The position numbers were made by a program, and so were the translations under genes. A stretch of 22,984 nt of DNA from Stenotrophomonas_A sp035539015 (lineage in GTDB: Bacteria > Pseudomonadota > Gammaproteobacteria > Xanthomonadales > Xanthomonadaceae), in assembly GCA_035539015.1 (NCBI GenBank), contig DATLJF010000326.1, forward strand, positions 1 through 22,984. Direction: 5' to 3'. Each line of letters starts with the position of its first letter. Position 1 is the stretch's first letter. The notes under the pieces are model-generated. The model did not search any database. It had not been told where the DNA came from and was given only the letters and a program-made list of their open reading frames with translations. This document shows positions 1 to 7,775 of this stretch, piece after piece.

Positions 1-207
1 GTTCGCGTGCCGGATACCACCCGCAAGTGGCTGTCGCTGGGCCTGACCTGGACCCCGTCGCAGAACGCCGAGTACAGCTTCGGCTACACCCACCTGTTCA
101 CCAGCGACCCGAACATCCGTTCGACCTCGCAGACCAACAGCGTGATCGACGGGACCTACAAGGTCAGCGGCGATGTGCTGGCCGCTTCGGCCAACTTCAA
201 GTTCTGA
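1..207 (+). CDS. FadL/OmpP1-family outer membrane transport protein, C-terminal fragment
   Basis: Only the last 68 residues are in the window and the gene enters from the left edge. The fragment has the alternating hydrophobic pattern of outer-membrane beta strands. It contains RVPDTTRKWLSLGLTW and YSFGYTHLF, which resemble the last strands of the FadL/OmpP1/TodX long-chain fatty acid transporter family, and it ends in phenylalanine (SANFKF), the usual BamA recognition signature of outer membrane beta barrels. By family knowledge this would be a 14-strand barrel that admits hydrophobic substrates such as fatty acids. The substrate cannot be told from this fragment. A strong hairpin terminator follows 23 bases after the stop codon, so transcription of this unit ends here. 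Confidence 0.8.
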   Translation, partial: VRVPDTTRKWLSLGLTWTPSQNAEYSFGYTHLFTSDPNIRSTSQTNSVIDGTYKVSGDVLAASANFKF

Positions 208-230
208 TCGAAGTTGGATCGCAGCTGAGA

Positions 231-259
231 AAGCCCCGCTTCGGCGGGGCTTTTTTTTT
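231..259 (+). terminator. Rho-independent terminator of the FadL-type gene
   Basis: Perfect 9-bp stem AAGCCCCGC / GCGGGGCTT with a TTCG tetraloop (stem arms 231-239 and 244-252), followed by an uninterrupted run of T to 259. It sits just after the stop codon at 207. This is a textbook intrinsic terminator on the plus strand. Confidence 0.95.
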
Positions 260-318
260 GGGAATCCCGTAGCGGTTCGGGAACCAGCGCTGGCCGGCGG
301 CAGTGCTATCGTCTGCCG

Positions 319-1029
319 ATGCCAGAATCGAACCCTGCCATGGATTTCATCGAGGTCTATGAAGATGCGCTGCCGGCGGCCGATTGCGCGGCCATCGTCG
401 CGCGGCTGCGGGCCAGCGAGGGCTTGAGCGCAGGGCGCGTGGGCGGTGGTGTATTCCCCGAGCTCAAGCGCAGCCAGGACTTGCGCATCAGTGGGTTGGC
501 GGATTGGGCCGATGTCGAGGCACGTATCCAGCAGGCCGTGCTCGGTGGCCTGCTGCGCTATCTGCGTCGATATCCGCAAGCACTGGTCGCGCCGTTGATG
601 CTGCAGGTCGAAGGCGCCGATGGGCAACCACACCGCCTGGCAGCGGAAGACCTCCAGGGCATGAGCGACAGCGCGCTGACCGAATTGGCCCGCACCTGCC
701 TGCGGCCGGGCGCGATCAACCTGCAATGGTATGCAGCTGGCGAGGGCGGTTATCCCTATTGGCATTGCGAACTGTATCCACGCGATGCCAGCGCCGAGAC
801 ACTACACCGGCACGTCCTGTGGACGCTGTACCTCAATGACGCGTTCGAACAGGGCGAAACCGAATTCCTGTTCCAGCAGCGCAAGGTGCGCCCGCGCACC
901 GGCAGCCTGCTGATTGCGCCGACCGCGTTCACCCATACCCATCGCGGCAATCGGCCGCAAGGCGGCGACAAGTTCATCGCCACCAGCTGGATCCTGTTCC
1001 AGTCGGCGCAGTCGCTCTACGGCGCCTGA
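319..1029 (+). CDS. 2-oxoglutarate/Fe(II)-dependent oxygenase (prolyl-hydroxylase-like fold)
   Basis: The 236-residue product looks like the double-stranded beta-helix Fe(II)/2OG oxygenase superfamily. The C-terminal half carries the expected order: YWHCELYP (His149 and Glu151 as an HxE variant of the HxD metal motif), then LLIAPTAFTHTHRG (His206 or His208 as the distal metal ligand), then GGDKFIATSW (Lys218 as a likely 2OG carboxylate anchor). The substrate is unknown. No strong ribosome binding site decides the start. An in-frame ATG at 340 (MDFIEVYEDALP) is a good alternative that removes seven residues. The gene stands between a terminator and a convergent neighbour whose stop codon is only two bases away, so it is probably a single-gene unit. 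Confidence 0.8.
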   Translation: MPESNPAMDFIEVYEDALPAADCAAIVARLRASEGLSAGRVGGGVFPELKRSQDLRISGLADWADVEARIQQAVLGGLLRYLRRYPQALVAPLMLQVEGADGQPHRLAAEDLQGMSDSALTELARTCLRPGAINLQWYAAGEGGYPYWHCELYPRDASAETLHRHVLWTLYLNDAFEQGETEFLFQQRKVRPRTGSLLIAPTAFTHTHRGNRPQGGDKFIATSWILFQSAQSLYGA

Positions 1030-1031
1030 GC

Positions 1032-2129
1032 TCAGAACAGCTCGCCCTGTGGCGAGACGGGGCGCGGCGCGGGCGACGGCGCGGGCCTGCGGAAGCGGGT
1101 GGTATCCAGCGCCGCATCCTCGCCGCGCGGAGAGAAGCCAGCGCGGCGCGCGGCAAGTTGGAATCGTCGCGCCAGCAGGTCCGCATAGACGCCCTGGCCG
1201 CTGAAGCGCTGGCCGAAGCGGCTGTCGTAGTCCTTGCCGCCGCGCAATTGCTGGATCGTACTCATGACGTGCGCGGCGCGGTCGGGGTAGTGCGCCTGCA
1301 ACCAGTCGCGGAACAACGGCGCTACTTCGTGCGGCAGGCGCAGCAGCGTGTAGCCGGCCGAACGCGCGCCGGCGTCGGCGGCCCCCTGCAGGATGGCTTC
1401 CAGTTCATGGTCGTTGATCCAGGGGATCACCGGCGCGGCCATCACGCCTACCGGCACGCCGGCTTCATGCAGCTTGGCCATGGCGCGCAGGCGCGCGTGC
1501 GGTGCGGCGGCGCGCGGTTCGAGCTTGGCCGACAGGTGCGGGTCCAGCGTGGTCACCGAGAAATAGACGCTCACCAGGTTCTCCTCGGCCAGGGGCTGCA
1601 GCAGGTCGAGGTCGCGCGTCACCAGCGCGTTCTTGGTGATCAGGGTGAAGGGGTGGCGCGTCTCCCACAGCACTTCGATCATGCGCCGGGTGATCTGCAG
1701 CTTGCGCTCGATCGGCTGGTAGGCGTCGGTGTTGATGCCCAGGGCAATGGCGCTGGGCACGTAGCCGGGACGCGAAAGCTCACGCCGCAGCAGCTCGGGT
1801 GCATTGACCTTGGCGAACAGGCGGGTCTCGAAGTCCAGCCCGGGCGAGAGGTTGAGATAGGCGTGGCTGGGTCGGGCGAAGCAATAGCTGCAGCCGTGTT
1901 CGCAACCGCGGTAGGGATTGGCCGATTGCGAGAAGCCGATGTCCGGGGACTGGTTGCGGGTGATGATGCTGCGCGCGGTTTCCTCGGTCACCGTGGTGCG
2001 CAGGGCTGGATCGGCAAATTCCTCGCCCGGTTCCTGGCACCAGCCATCATCCACCGCTTCGGGGGTGGTGACTTCGAAACGTCCGGCGAGGTGGATCCGC
2101 GAACCGCGGCCCTTGATCGCATTGCTCAT
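1032..2129 (-). CDS. PA0069-family radical SAM protein
   Basis: The 365-residue product contains NPYRGCEHGCSYCFARPSH. Its CxxxCxxC cluster (Cys76, Cys80, Cys83) holds the radical-SAM [4Fe-4S] centre. The rest matches the family often annotated as PA0069-like or Rv2578c-like and distantly related to spore photoproduct lyase: LGINTDAYQPIERKLQITR, then LITKNALVTRDLDLL, then YFSVTTLD. The reaction is not established for the family. The ATG at 2129 was chosen over an in-frame TTG at 2135 because neither has a clear ribosome binding site and ATG is the commoner start. It lies 44 bases downstream of the asparagine-synthetase-like gene on the same strand and is probably co-transcribed with it. The 3' end is convergent with the oxygenase gene, with no room for a terminator. 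Confidence 0.85.
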   Translation of the reverse strand: MSNAIKGRGSRIHLAGRFEVTTPEAVDDGWCQEPGEEFADPALRTTVTEETARSIITRNQSPDIGFSQSANPYRGCEHGCSYCFARPSHAYLNLSPGLDFETRLFAKVNAPELLRRELSRPGYVPSAIALGINTDAYQPIERKLQITRRMIEVLWETRHPFTLITKNALVTRDLDLLQPLAEENLVSVYFSVTTLDPHLSAKLEPRAAAPHARLRAMAKLHEAGVPVGVMAAPVIPWINDHELEAILQGAADAGARSAGYTLLRLPHEVAPLFRDWLQAHYPDRAAHVMSTIQQLRGGKDYDSRFGQRFSGQGVYADLLARRFQLAARRAGFSPRGEDAALDTTRFRRPAPSPAPRPVSPQGELF

Positions 2130-2173
2130 GCGCAAAGGCTAGCGCGGCCGCGTCTCAGTGCTGGCGACGAAGT

Positions 2174-4108
2174 TCAGCTCGATAAATCTGCGGGCCTGAC
2201 GATGTCCGGCGGCACGGGCGGGCTTTCCAGCCAATGCGCGTGCCAGGCCTGGAACATCAACACGTTCCACAAGTGGGTGTGCCATTTCCGGCGGCCGCCA
2301 CGGAATTCGCGCCACAACTGGTCGATCAGCGCAGCGTCGAACCAGCCTTGCGCGCGCAGGCGCTCGGGGGCCAGCAGCGAATGTGCCCAATCCTGCAGCG
2401 GCCCGGCCAACCAGTCCGAGATCGGCGGGCCGAACCCGCGCTTGGAGCGCCAGACCAGCTCGCCAGGCAGGTGCCGCGCCAGCAGTTGCCGCAGCAGGTA
2501 TTTCTGTTGGCCATGGCGCTGTTTCATCGCCAGCGGCAGCGACCAGCCGAGCCTGGCGACCTCCATGTCCAGGAATGGGCAGCACACGCTGAGGCCCTGC
2601 GAGCCGGCAGCGCGATCGAGCTTGGTCAGGACGCCGAACGGCAGGTCCATCTGCAGGTCGAACAGCTGGATGCGGTCGCTGTCATCGAGGTGCTTGCCGC
2701 CCAGATGTTCGGCAAGCAACGGTGCGAGCCGGGGCTCCTCGATGCCCCCCAGGGCGCGCCCCGGCTCGCGCCAGCGTGAAATCCGGCGCAGGTAGCTCGC
2801 TTCCAGGCCGCCGCCGGCCAGGGCTTCGCGCACCGCGGCCCAGCCGCCCAATCGCGCGGCTTCCGGCGCGCTGGCCGGCAGGCACCCGATCACCCGGCGC
2901 AGCGTGGCGGGGGTGCGCTCGGCGAAGCGGTGATTGCGCATCGCACGCACGTAGGCACCGTGGCCGAAGAACAGTTCGTCGGCGCCGTCACCGGTATGGA
3001 TGCGCCGTGTCCAGCCGGCTGCGGTCTGGCACGCCAGCAGGGTGGGCAGTTGCGAGGGATCGGCGAACGGCTCGCACCAGGTCTGCGCCAGGTTCGGCAC
3101 CCGTTCGGCGGCCAGGCGGCCATCCATCCGCACGGTGTGGTGGCGCAGGCGCAGATGCCGTGCGACGGCAGCGGCCCAATACTCCTCGTCGTGGTCCGGA
3201 TGGGCGAAGGTGATGGTCAGCGCGTCCACCGGCTCGCTGCGTCGCGCCTGCATCAAGGCGGCCAATAGGGAAGAGTCGACACCACCGGAGAGCAGCAGCG
3301 TCGGCTGCGAGCCCATCCCGGCGCGGTCGATCGCGCCGCCCAGCGCGTCTTCCACGGCGTCGAGCGTGTGCTCCAGCGAGGGCTGGTCCTCCCGCGCCTG
3401 GACCGCCTGCGCCATCAGGCTGTCGGCGCGCCAATACGGTGTGGCGGTTGGCGCGCCGGCGGCGTCTTGTTCCACCGTCACCCAATGCCCGGGAGCGAGT
3501 TTGGCAATGCCTTCGTGGATGGTTCTGGGAGCGGGGATGTAGTCCAGCCGCAGCAGCTGCGCCAGGGCGCCGCGGTCGATACGTGGGTCGAAGCGAGGAT
3601 GGGTCCTCAGCGCCTTCATCTCGGTGGTGAAGATGAACTCATCACCGCACCATCCGTAGTACAGCGGCCGCTGCCCGAAGCGATCGGCCGCCAAGGTAAG
3701 GCGGCTGGCATGCCGGTCCCACAGGGCGAGGGCAAACGGCCCTTCGCAACGCGTGAGGGCGCGTTGCAGCCCCCAACGTGCGACCCCATGCAGGACCAGG
3801 TGGCCGTCTTCGGCATCGGCATCGACATCGCAGCCGGCGTCGCGCAGATCGCTCGCCAGTTGCGCGCGATTGCTCAGGCAGCCGTCGAAGGCCAGGGCGA
3901 AGCGTTCGTGCTTGGGGCCGCCGATGCACGGCGAAGGTCCCAGCTCGGCGGCGCAACGGCCCAGTGCAACGCCGCTATACGAATCCACCCACTTGACCGC
4001 ATGGCCGCCGCGGTGGCTCAACGTCTGCAGCATGAGATCAATCTGAAACTGCCGTTGCGCGAGGTCGGTGGGACCGGTGGCCGGGTAGAGGCCGACGATC
4101 GCCGTCAT
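2174..4108 (-). CDS. Asparagine-synthetase-like protein with degenerate glutaminase domain
   Basis: The 644-residue product has the two-domain AsnB architecture. The C-terminal ATP-pyrophosphatase synthetase domain is well kept: LLLSGGVDSS (P-loop, about 274-280), EPFADPSQLPT (about 346-356) and TGDGADELFFG (372-382). The N-terminal class-II glutaminase fold is recognisable (LSHRGG at 30-35, ADRFGQRPLYY at 141-151) but looks inactive. Family members begin Met-Cys-Gly with a nucleophilic Cys, whereas this protein begins MTAIVGLY. The NGE glutamine-binding motif is replaced by DGC at 75-77. An upstream in-frame ATG at 4123 would give MCRARMTAIVG and restore a Cys at position 2, but displaced five residues from the strand. 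Inference: it may use free ammonia or another amine, as beta-lactam synthetase and lasso-peptide cyclases do. No precursor peptide was found nearby. True asparagine synthesis remains possible. Confidence 0.8.
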   Translation of the reverse strand: MTAIVGLYPATGPTDLAQRQFQIDLMLQTLSHRGGHAVKWVDSYSGVALGRCAAELGPSPCIGGPKHERFALAFDGCLSNRAQLASDLRDAGCDVDADAEDGHLVLHGVARWGLQRALTRCEGPFALALWDRHASRLTLAADRFGQRPLYYGWCGDEFIFTTEMKALRTHPRFDPRIDRGALAQLLRLDYIPAPRTIHEGIAKLAPGHWVTVEQDAAGAPTATPYWRADSLMAQAVQAREDQPSLEHTLDAVEDALGGAIDRAGMGSQPTLLLSGGVDSSLLAALMQARRSEPVDALTITFAHPDHDEEYWAAAVARHLRLRHHTVRMDGRLAAERVPNLAQTWCEPFADPSQLPTLLACQTAAGWTRRIHTGDGADELFFGHGAYVRAMRNHRFAERTPATLRRVIGCLPASAPEAARLGGWAAVREALAGGGLEASYLRRISRWREPGRALGGIEEPRLAPLLAEHLGGKHLDDSDRIQLFDLQMDLPFGVLTKLDRAAGSQGLSVCCPFLDMEVARLGWSLPLAMKQRHGQQKYLLRQLLARHLPGELVWRSKRGFGPPISDWLAGPLQDWAHSLLAPERLRAQGWFDAALIDQLWREFRGGRRKWHTHLWNVLMFQAWHAHWLESPPVPPDIVRPADLSS

Positions 4109-4307
4109 GCGGGCTCTGCACATGGCTGCGCCGCAGTGATTGCGGCAGGTTGCAACGAAGGCAATGGTTCTTGAGGGGCGGGCACTGGCAACTACCGGCT
4201 GTGACGTCGTTCCATCTTGGAATGCACCGGCTTGTCCGTCGCCACGCAAACGTGGCTATTTCTAGGCGTTTTTGTCGCGCTCGGTGACGGGGTGTAACCG
4301 GTCGCGC

Positions 4308-4988
4308 TCAATCCCAGCCATTGCGGCTGAACAGATAGCCCCGGTTGCGGACGGTCTTGATGTGGTGCGGGTCGGGGCCGTCACCGAGCTTGCGCCGCAG
4401 CCGCGAGACACGCGCATCGATCGAGCGATCGGTGCCGTCGAAGTCGATGCCGCGCAAGGCGCGCAGCAGTGCCTCGCGTTCGAGGACCTGGCCGGCGTGG
4501 CTGGCGAGCACGACCAGTAGATCGAATTCCGCCGTCGTCAGATCGATGCGCTTGCCGCCGACCATCACTTCCCTGGCACTGGTATCGATCACCAACTCGC
4601 CGAAGCACATCGGGCAGTTGGTGGCGGCCGCGCGCCTGCGCAGCAACGCACGCAGCCGCGCCAACAGCACGCGCGGCGAGATCGGCTTGGCGACGTAGTC
4701 GTCGGCGCCCAACTCCAGGCCGAGAATGTGGTCGATGTCTTCGTTGTGTCCGCTGATCATGCAGATCAGGCCGCTGTAGTGGGGGCGCACGGCGCGGCAG
4801 ACGTCGAAGCCGTTGCGTCCGGGCGGGGTGATGTCGAGCAGTACCGCCGCCGGCTGGGTGGCCAGGATGGTTTCGGCCGCTCGGGCACTGTCTTTTTCGA
4901 TCGAAGGGTCATAGCCGTTGTCCCGCAGGTACTCGGCCATCGCCTGGGAAAGGCAATCATCGACTTCGACCAATAGAATTCCGGTCAT
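4308..4988 (-). CDS. RstA-like OmpR/PhoB-family response regulator
   Basis: The 226-residue product has a receiver domain (about 1-115) and a winged-helix DNA-binding domain (about 130-226). Receiver residues visible are Asp52 (LLDITPPGRNG, phosphoacceptor), Ser79 and Lys101 (DDYVAKP). The C-terminal motif DGTDRSIDARVSRLRRKLG and the ending IKTVRNRGYLF closely resemble E. coli RstA. The start at 4988 is supported by GGAG six bases upstream; the frame stays open farther upstream but without support. The acidic pocket reads LLVEVDD, so Val9 stands where PhoB-like proteins have the second metal-binding acidic residue. No histidine kinase gene is adjacent, so its partner is elsewhere. It is transcribed divergently from cardiolipin synthase across a 133-bp gap. 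Confidence 0.88.
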   Translation of the reverse strand: MTGILLVEVDDCLSQAMAEYLRDNGYDPSIEKDSARAAETILATQPAAVLLDITPPGRNGFDVCRAVRPHYSGLICMISGHNEDIDHILGLELGADDYVAKPISPRVLLARLRALLRRRAAATNCPMCFGELVIDTSAREVMVGGKRIDLTTAEFDLLVVLASHAGQVLEREALLRALRGIDFDGTDRSIDARVSRLRRKLGDGPDPHHIKTVRNRGYLFSRNGWD

Positions 4989-5121
4989 TCGAGGCTCCAA
5001 GTGGCTGGATGGACATGACACGGCGGCAAGCCTAGGCGGGCCTTGGCAGGTTGTCGTGCGAAATTCGGCATGCAGGCGCGTTGCCGCAAACCTGCCTTGG
5101 ACTGCGTTTAGAATCGGCACC

Positions 5122-6582
5122 ATGCTGGCCACTTTGAATGCGACCTGGGAGTGGTTCGCCGCCATCCCCCACCTCTCGGCCTATGTGACGGCCGGCTATT
5201 TCGCCTATCTGCTGTGGATCGTGGCCTGGATCGTGCTGCAGAAGCGCGAGCCGGCGGCGACGCTGAGCTGGGTGCTGTCACTGGCGGCGCTGCCCTATCT
5301 GGGCCTGCTCATCTACTACCTGCTCGGGCCGCAGAAGGTGAAGCGGCAACGCTTGCGCCGCGGCCGTTCGCGTTCGGGGATGGAGCATTACACCAGCGTT
5401 TGCCCGCCCGATAGCGACTGCGACGAACTGGCCCGGATCGCCCAGGCCACCTGCGGCATGCCGCCGGCCTCGGCGACCGAGGTTCAATGGCTGGTCGATG
5501 GCGGGGCGACCTACGACGCGATCCTGGCTGCCGTCGCGCAGGCGCGCGACCATGTGCATCTGCAGTACTACATCTTCAATCCCGATCGCATCGGCACCCA
5601 ACTGCGCGATGCGCTGGTCGAGCGCGCCAAGGCCGGTGTAAAGGTGCGCCTGCTACTGGATGCGGTGGGTTCGTCGCGGGTCCGGCGCAGTTTCCTGCGG
5701 CCGTTGCTGGAGGCGGGCGGCGAGGCGGCGTGGTTCCATCCCACGCAGTTGCTCAAGCCATTCAAGCGGCCGTGGGTGAATATGCGCACCCATCGCAAGC
5801 TGGTGGTGGTCGATGGCCGCATCGCCTTTACCGGCGGGATCAACATCACCGACGAAGAAGACGAGCGGATAGATGCGAATGCCTACCGCGACCTGCACAT
5901 GCGCATCGAAGGCTATGTCGTACGCAACCTGCAATTGGTCTTCATCGAAGACTGGATCTATGCCACCGGGCAGGAGCGCCCCGCGTTCGAAGGCCAGGAC
6001 CTGTGGCCCAAGCACATGCCGACCCGGGCGGAGGGGCGGATCGATGCGCAGGTGCTGCTGTCCGGGCCTGACTCTTCCTGGGAAACCATCCACCGCCTGC
6101 AGGTCGCGGCGATCCACGAGGCGCGGCAGCGGGTATGGCTGGTCACGCCTTACTTCGTGCCCGGCGAGGCGGCGCGCATGGCGTTGACCTCGGCCGCGCT
6201 CGGCGGCCTGGACACACGCCTGCTGGTGCCGACCATGAGCGACTCGCGGTTGGTGACCTGGGCGGCGCGTTCGTACTTCGACGAGTTGCTGGAGGCCGGC
6301 GTGCGGATCTTCGAGTACGGGCCGCGCATGCTGCATACCAAGGCCTTCGTCGCCGACGAGGAGGTCTGCATCGTGGGCAGCGCCAACTTCGACAACCGCA
6401 GCTTCCGCCTGAACTTCGAGCTGTCGATGATGTTCCGCGATCGCCAGCTCACCCATGAGCTGGCGACGTTCCTGTCGCAGGAGATGGCCGCGGCGCGCGA
6501 GGTCCGCTTCAACCGGCACCGCCCGCTGTGGCGTTCGCGCCTGCCCGAGGCGGTGGCGCGGCTGACCTCGCCGCTGCTGTAG
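5122..6582 (+). CDS. cls: Cardiolipin synthase (phospholipase D superfamily)
   Basis: The 486-residue product has two N-terminal membrane segments (about 20-40 and 47-68), the latter in the PLDc_N region LSWVLSLAALPYLGLLIYYLL. Two catalytic HKD motifs follow: HRKLVVVDGRIAFTGGIN (His224, Lys226, Asp231) and HTKAFVADEEVCIVGSANFD (His405, Lys407, Asp412). Length and order match bacterial ClsA, which condenses two phosphatidylglycerols into cardiolipin and glycerol at the inner membrane. The start at 5122 gives a normal-length ClsA N terminus; the frame is open upstream to 4918, but that part overlaps the divergent regulator gene. A TAGAAT sequence at 5109-5114 resembles a -10 box very near the start codon, so the transcript may have a very short leader. 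The symbol is generic: clsA versus other paralogues cannot be decided here. Confidence 0.93.
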   Translation: MLATLNATWEWFAAIPHLSAYVTAGYFAYLLWIVAWIVLQKREPAATLSWVLSLAALPYLGLLIYYLLGPQKVKRQRLRRGRSRSGMEHYTSVCPPDSDCDELARIAQATCGMPPASATEVQWLVDGGATYDAILAAVAQARDHVHLQYYIFNPDRIGTQLRDALVERAKAGVKVRLLLDAVGSSRVRRSFLRPLLEAGGEAAWFHPTQLLKPFKRPWVNMRTHRKLVVVDGRIAFTGGINITDEEDERIDANAYRDLHMRIEGYVVRNLQLVFIEDWIYATGQERPAFEGQDLWPKHMPTRAEGRIDAQVLLSGPDSSWETIHRLQVAAIHEARQRVWLVTPYFVPGEAARMALTSAALGGLDTRLLVPTMSDSRLVTWAARSYFDELLEAGVRIFEYGPRMLHTKAFVADEEVCIVGSANFDNRSFRLNFELSMMFRDRQLTHELATFLSQEMAAAREVRFNRHRPLWRSRLPEAVARLTSPLL

Positions 6583-6650
6583 GTCGGCGGCACGTGGAAC
6601 CGGGCCCCAGCGCGGCGCTACACTGCGCCGACTCTTGGGGAGACTGTTCT

Positions 6651-6905
6651 ATGCATTGGTTGTTCCTGCTCCTGGCGCTCGGCGCGCTCGTCCTGGCTTT
6701 CAGCACGCCGCACATGTGGCTGCTGGTGGCCTGCCTGCTGGCCGCGCTGGCGCTGATGGTGGCCTGGGCCCGCGGTTGGTACCTGTCGCGCATGGGCGAG
6801 GTCGAGGAGGCCGGCAATATCGTCGACCCGGTGGAACTGCATCGGCTGCGCACCCTGGCAGCGGCCCGCAAGGCCGCTTCCGAACAGTCGCCCAGCGAGT
6901 CCTGA
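6651..6905 (+). CDS. Small inner-membrane protein, unknown function
   Basis: This 84-residue protein starts MHWLFLLLALGALVLAF and has two closely spaced hydrophobic segments (about 2-17 and 21-41). A short charged cytoplasmic tail follows, with VEEAGNIVDPVELHRLRTL and a Ser/Ala-rich end. The start is supported by GGGGAG eight bases upstream. The reading frame continues upstream into the cardiolipin synthase 3' end but without a better start. It is followed after only seven bases by pdxJ, which suggests co-transcription and perhaps translational coupling. I do not recognise a named family. The role could be a small membrane adaptor, but nothing in the sequence shows it. Confidence 0.7.
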   Translation: MHWLFLLLALGALVLAFSTPHMWLLVACLLAALALMVAWARGWYLSRMGEVEEAGNIVDPVELHRLRTLAAARKAASEQSPSES

Positions 6906-6912
6906 AACGCGC

Positions 6913-7671
6913 GTGGCCACCCAGCTATCGGTCAACGTGAACAAGATCGCGGTGCTGCGCAATTCGCGCGGCGGCCATGATCCGGACGTGGTGCGTGCCG
7001 CCGAGGCCTGCCTGGCCGCTGGCGCGCATGGCATCACCGTGCATCCGCGGCCCGACCGCCGGCATATTCGCGCCGAAGATGTGATTACGCTGGCGGCGCT
7101 CACTCGCCGGCGTGGGGTGGAATTCAATATCGAGGGCAACCCGTTCGCGCCGCCGCGCGAGGGGTATCCCGGCCTGATCGAGCTGTGCCGCCAGGCCCGC
7201 CCGGCGCAGGCGACGCTGGTGCCCGATGGCGACGGCCAGCTGACGTCCGACCACGGCTTCGACTTCGCGCGCGACAGCGACAGGCTGCGCCCGCTGGTGG
7301 CCGAGTTGCGCGCCCTGGGCTGCCGCGTGAGCTTGTTCGTTGATGCCGGGGCGCCGGGGCTGGAGCAGGCGGCACAGATCGGGGCCGACCGGGTCGAGCT
7401 ATACACCGGGCCATACGCCGAAGCGCATGCGGGCGGCCAGCCACAGGCGGCGCTGAGCTTGTTTGCCGAAACGGCGCGGCGCGCCCAGGCCGCTGGCTTG
7501 GGCGTCAACGCCGGCCACGACCTGTCCCAGGCCAACCTGGGCGATTTCCTGGCGGGCGTGCCGCAGGTGCTCGAAGTATCGATTGGCCACGCCTTGATCG
7601 GCGAGGCGCTGTACGACGGGCTGGAAGCGACCGTGCGCGCCTACCTGGACATTCTTCACCAGTACGCCTGA
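6913..7671 (+). CDS. pdxJ: Pyridoxine 5'-phosphate synthase
   Basis: The 252-residue TIM-barrel enzyme condenses 1-deoxy-D-xylulose 5-phosphate with 3-amino-2-oxopropyl phosphate to make pyridoxine 5'-phosphate, the last step of the DXP-dependent vitamin B6 pathway. Recognised segments are VNKIAVLRNSRGG, HGITVHPRPDRRHI (His44), EFNIEGNP (Glu74), VSLFVDAG, ELYTGPYAEAH, LGVNAGHDL (His202) and VSIGHALIGEAL. His44, Glu74 and His202 correspond to the known catalytic His/Glu/His set. The first motif reads NVNKIAVLRN rather than the NIDHIATLRN of E. coli, a variant form I associate with Xanthomonadaceae. The start is GTG, seven bases after the preceding stop. The 3' end abuts a terminator hairpin shared with the oppositely oriented exbD2. 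Confidence 0.95.
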   Translation: MATQLSVNVNKIAVLRNSRGGHDPDVVRAAEACLAAGAHGITVHPRPDRRHIRAEDVITLAALTRRRGVEFNIEGNPFAPPREGYPGLIELCRQARPAQATLVPDGDGQLTSDHGFDFARDSDRLRPLVAELRALGCRVSLFVDAGAPGLEQAAQIGADRVELYTGPYAEAHAGGQPQAALSLFAETARRAQAAGLGVNAGHDLSQANLGDFLAGVPQVLEVSIGHALIGEALYDGLEATVRAYLDILHQYA

Positions 7672-7706
7672 GGGCACCGAAGCCGCCACCGCGGCACTGG
7701 TACCGC

Positions 7707-7739
7707 AAAAAAAAACGCCACCCTTTCGAGGTGGCGTTT
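7707..7739 (-). terminator. Terminator between pdxJ and exbD2, strongest for the minus strand
   Basis: Perfect 10-bp stem AAACGCCACC / GGTGGCGTTT (7713-7722 and 7730-7739) with a 7-base loop. On the minus strand it is followed by nine T residues (the A-run 7707-7715), making a strong terminator for tonB-exbB-exbD1-exbD2. On the plus strand only three T residues follow, so it may also serve pdxJ but less efficiently. Confidence 0.9.
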
Positions 7740-7775
7740 GCAGTCGCGTCATGACTGGGTGTTGCGCTATTGCAA

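Noticed and set aside
1158..2795. 545-codon plus-strand open frame opposite the radical SAM and asparagine-synthetase-like genes
   Set aside because: Shadow frame: it spans the end of one real gene and the start of another, with no domain signature.
4241..4263. GCCACG-CAAA-CGTGGC hairpin followed by TATTTCT
   Set aside because: The stem is only six pairs, the T-rich tail is interrupted and on the strand where no gene ends, so a terminator call is not supported.
4109..4307. Search for a small precursor peptide beside the asparagine-synthetase-like gene, as in lasso-peptide clusters
   Set aside because: No short open frame with a ribosome binding site and leader/core pattern was seen, and no leader peptidase gene is present.
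4274..4309. Direct repeat GTCGCGCTC at 4274-4282 and 4301-4309
   Set aside because: Nine-base repeats in high-GC DNA are expected by chance, and one copy overlaps the stop codon of the response regulator gene; no promoter is placed next to it.
6591..6600. CACGTGGAAC just after cls, a possible fourth parS site
   Set aside because: Only the right half of the palindrome matches; the left arm is lost (about 11 of 14 positions), unlike the three perfect sites.
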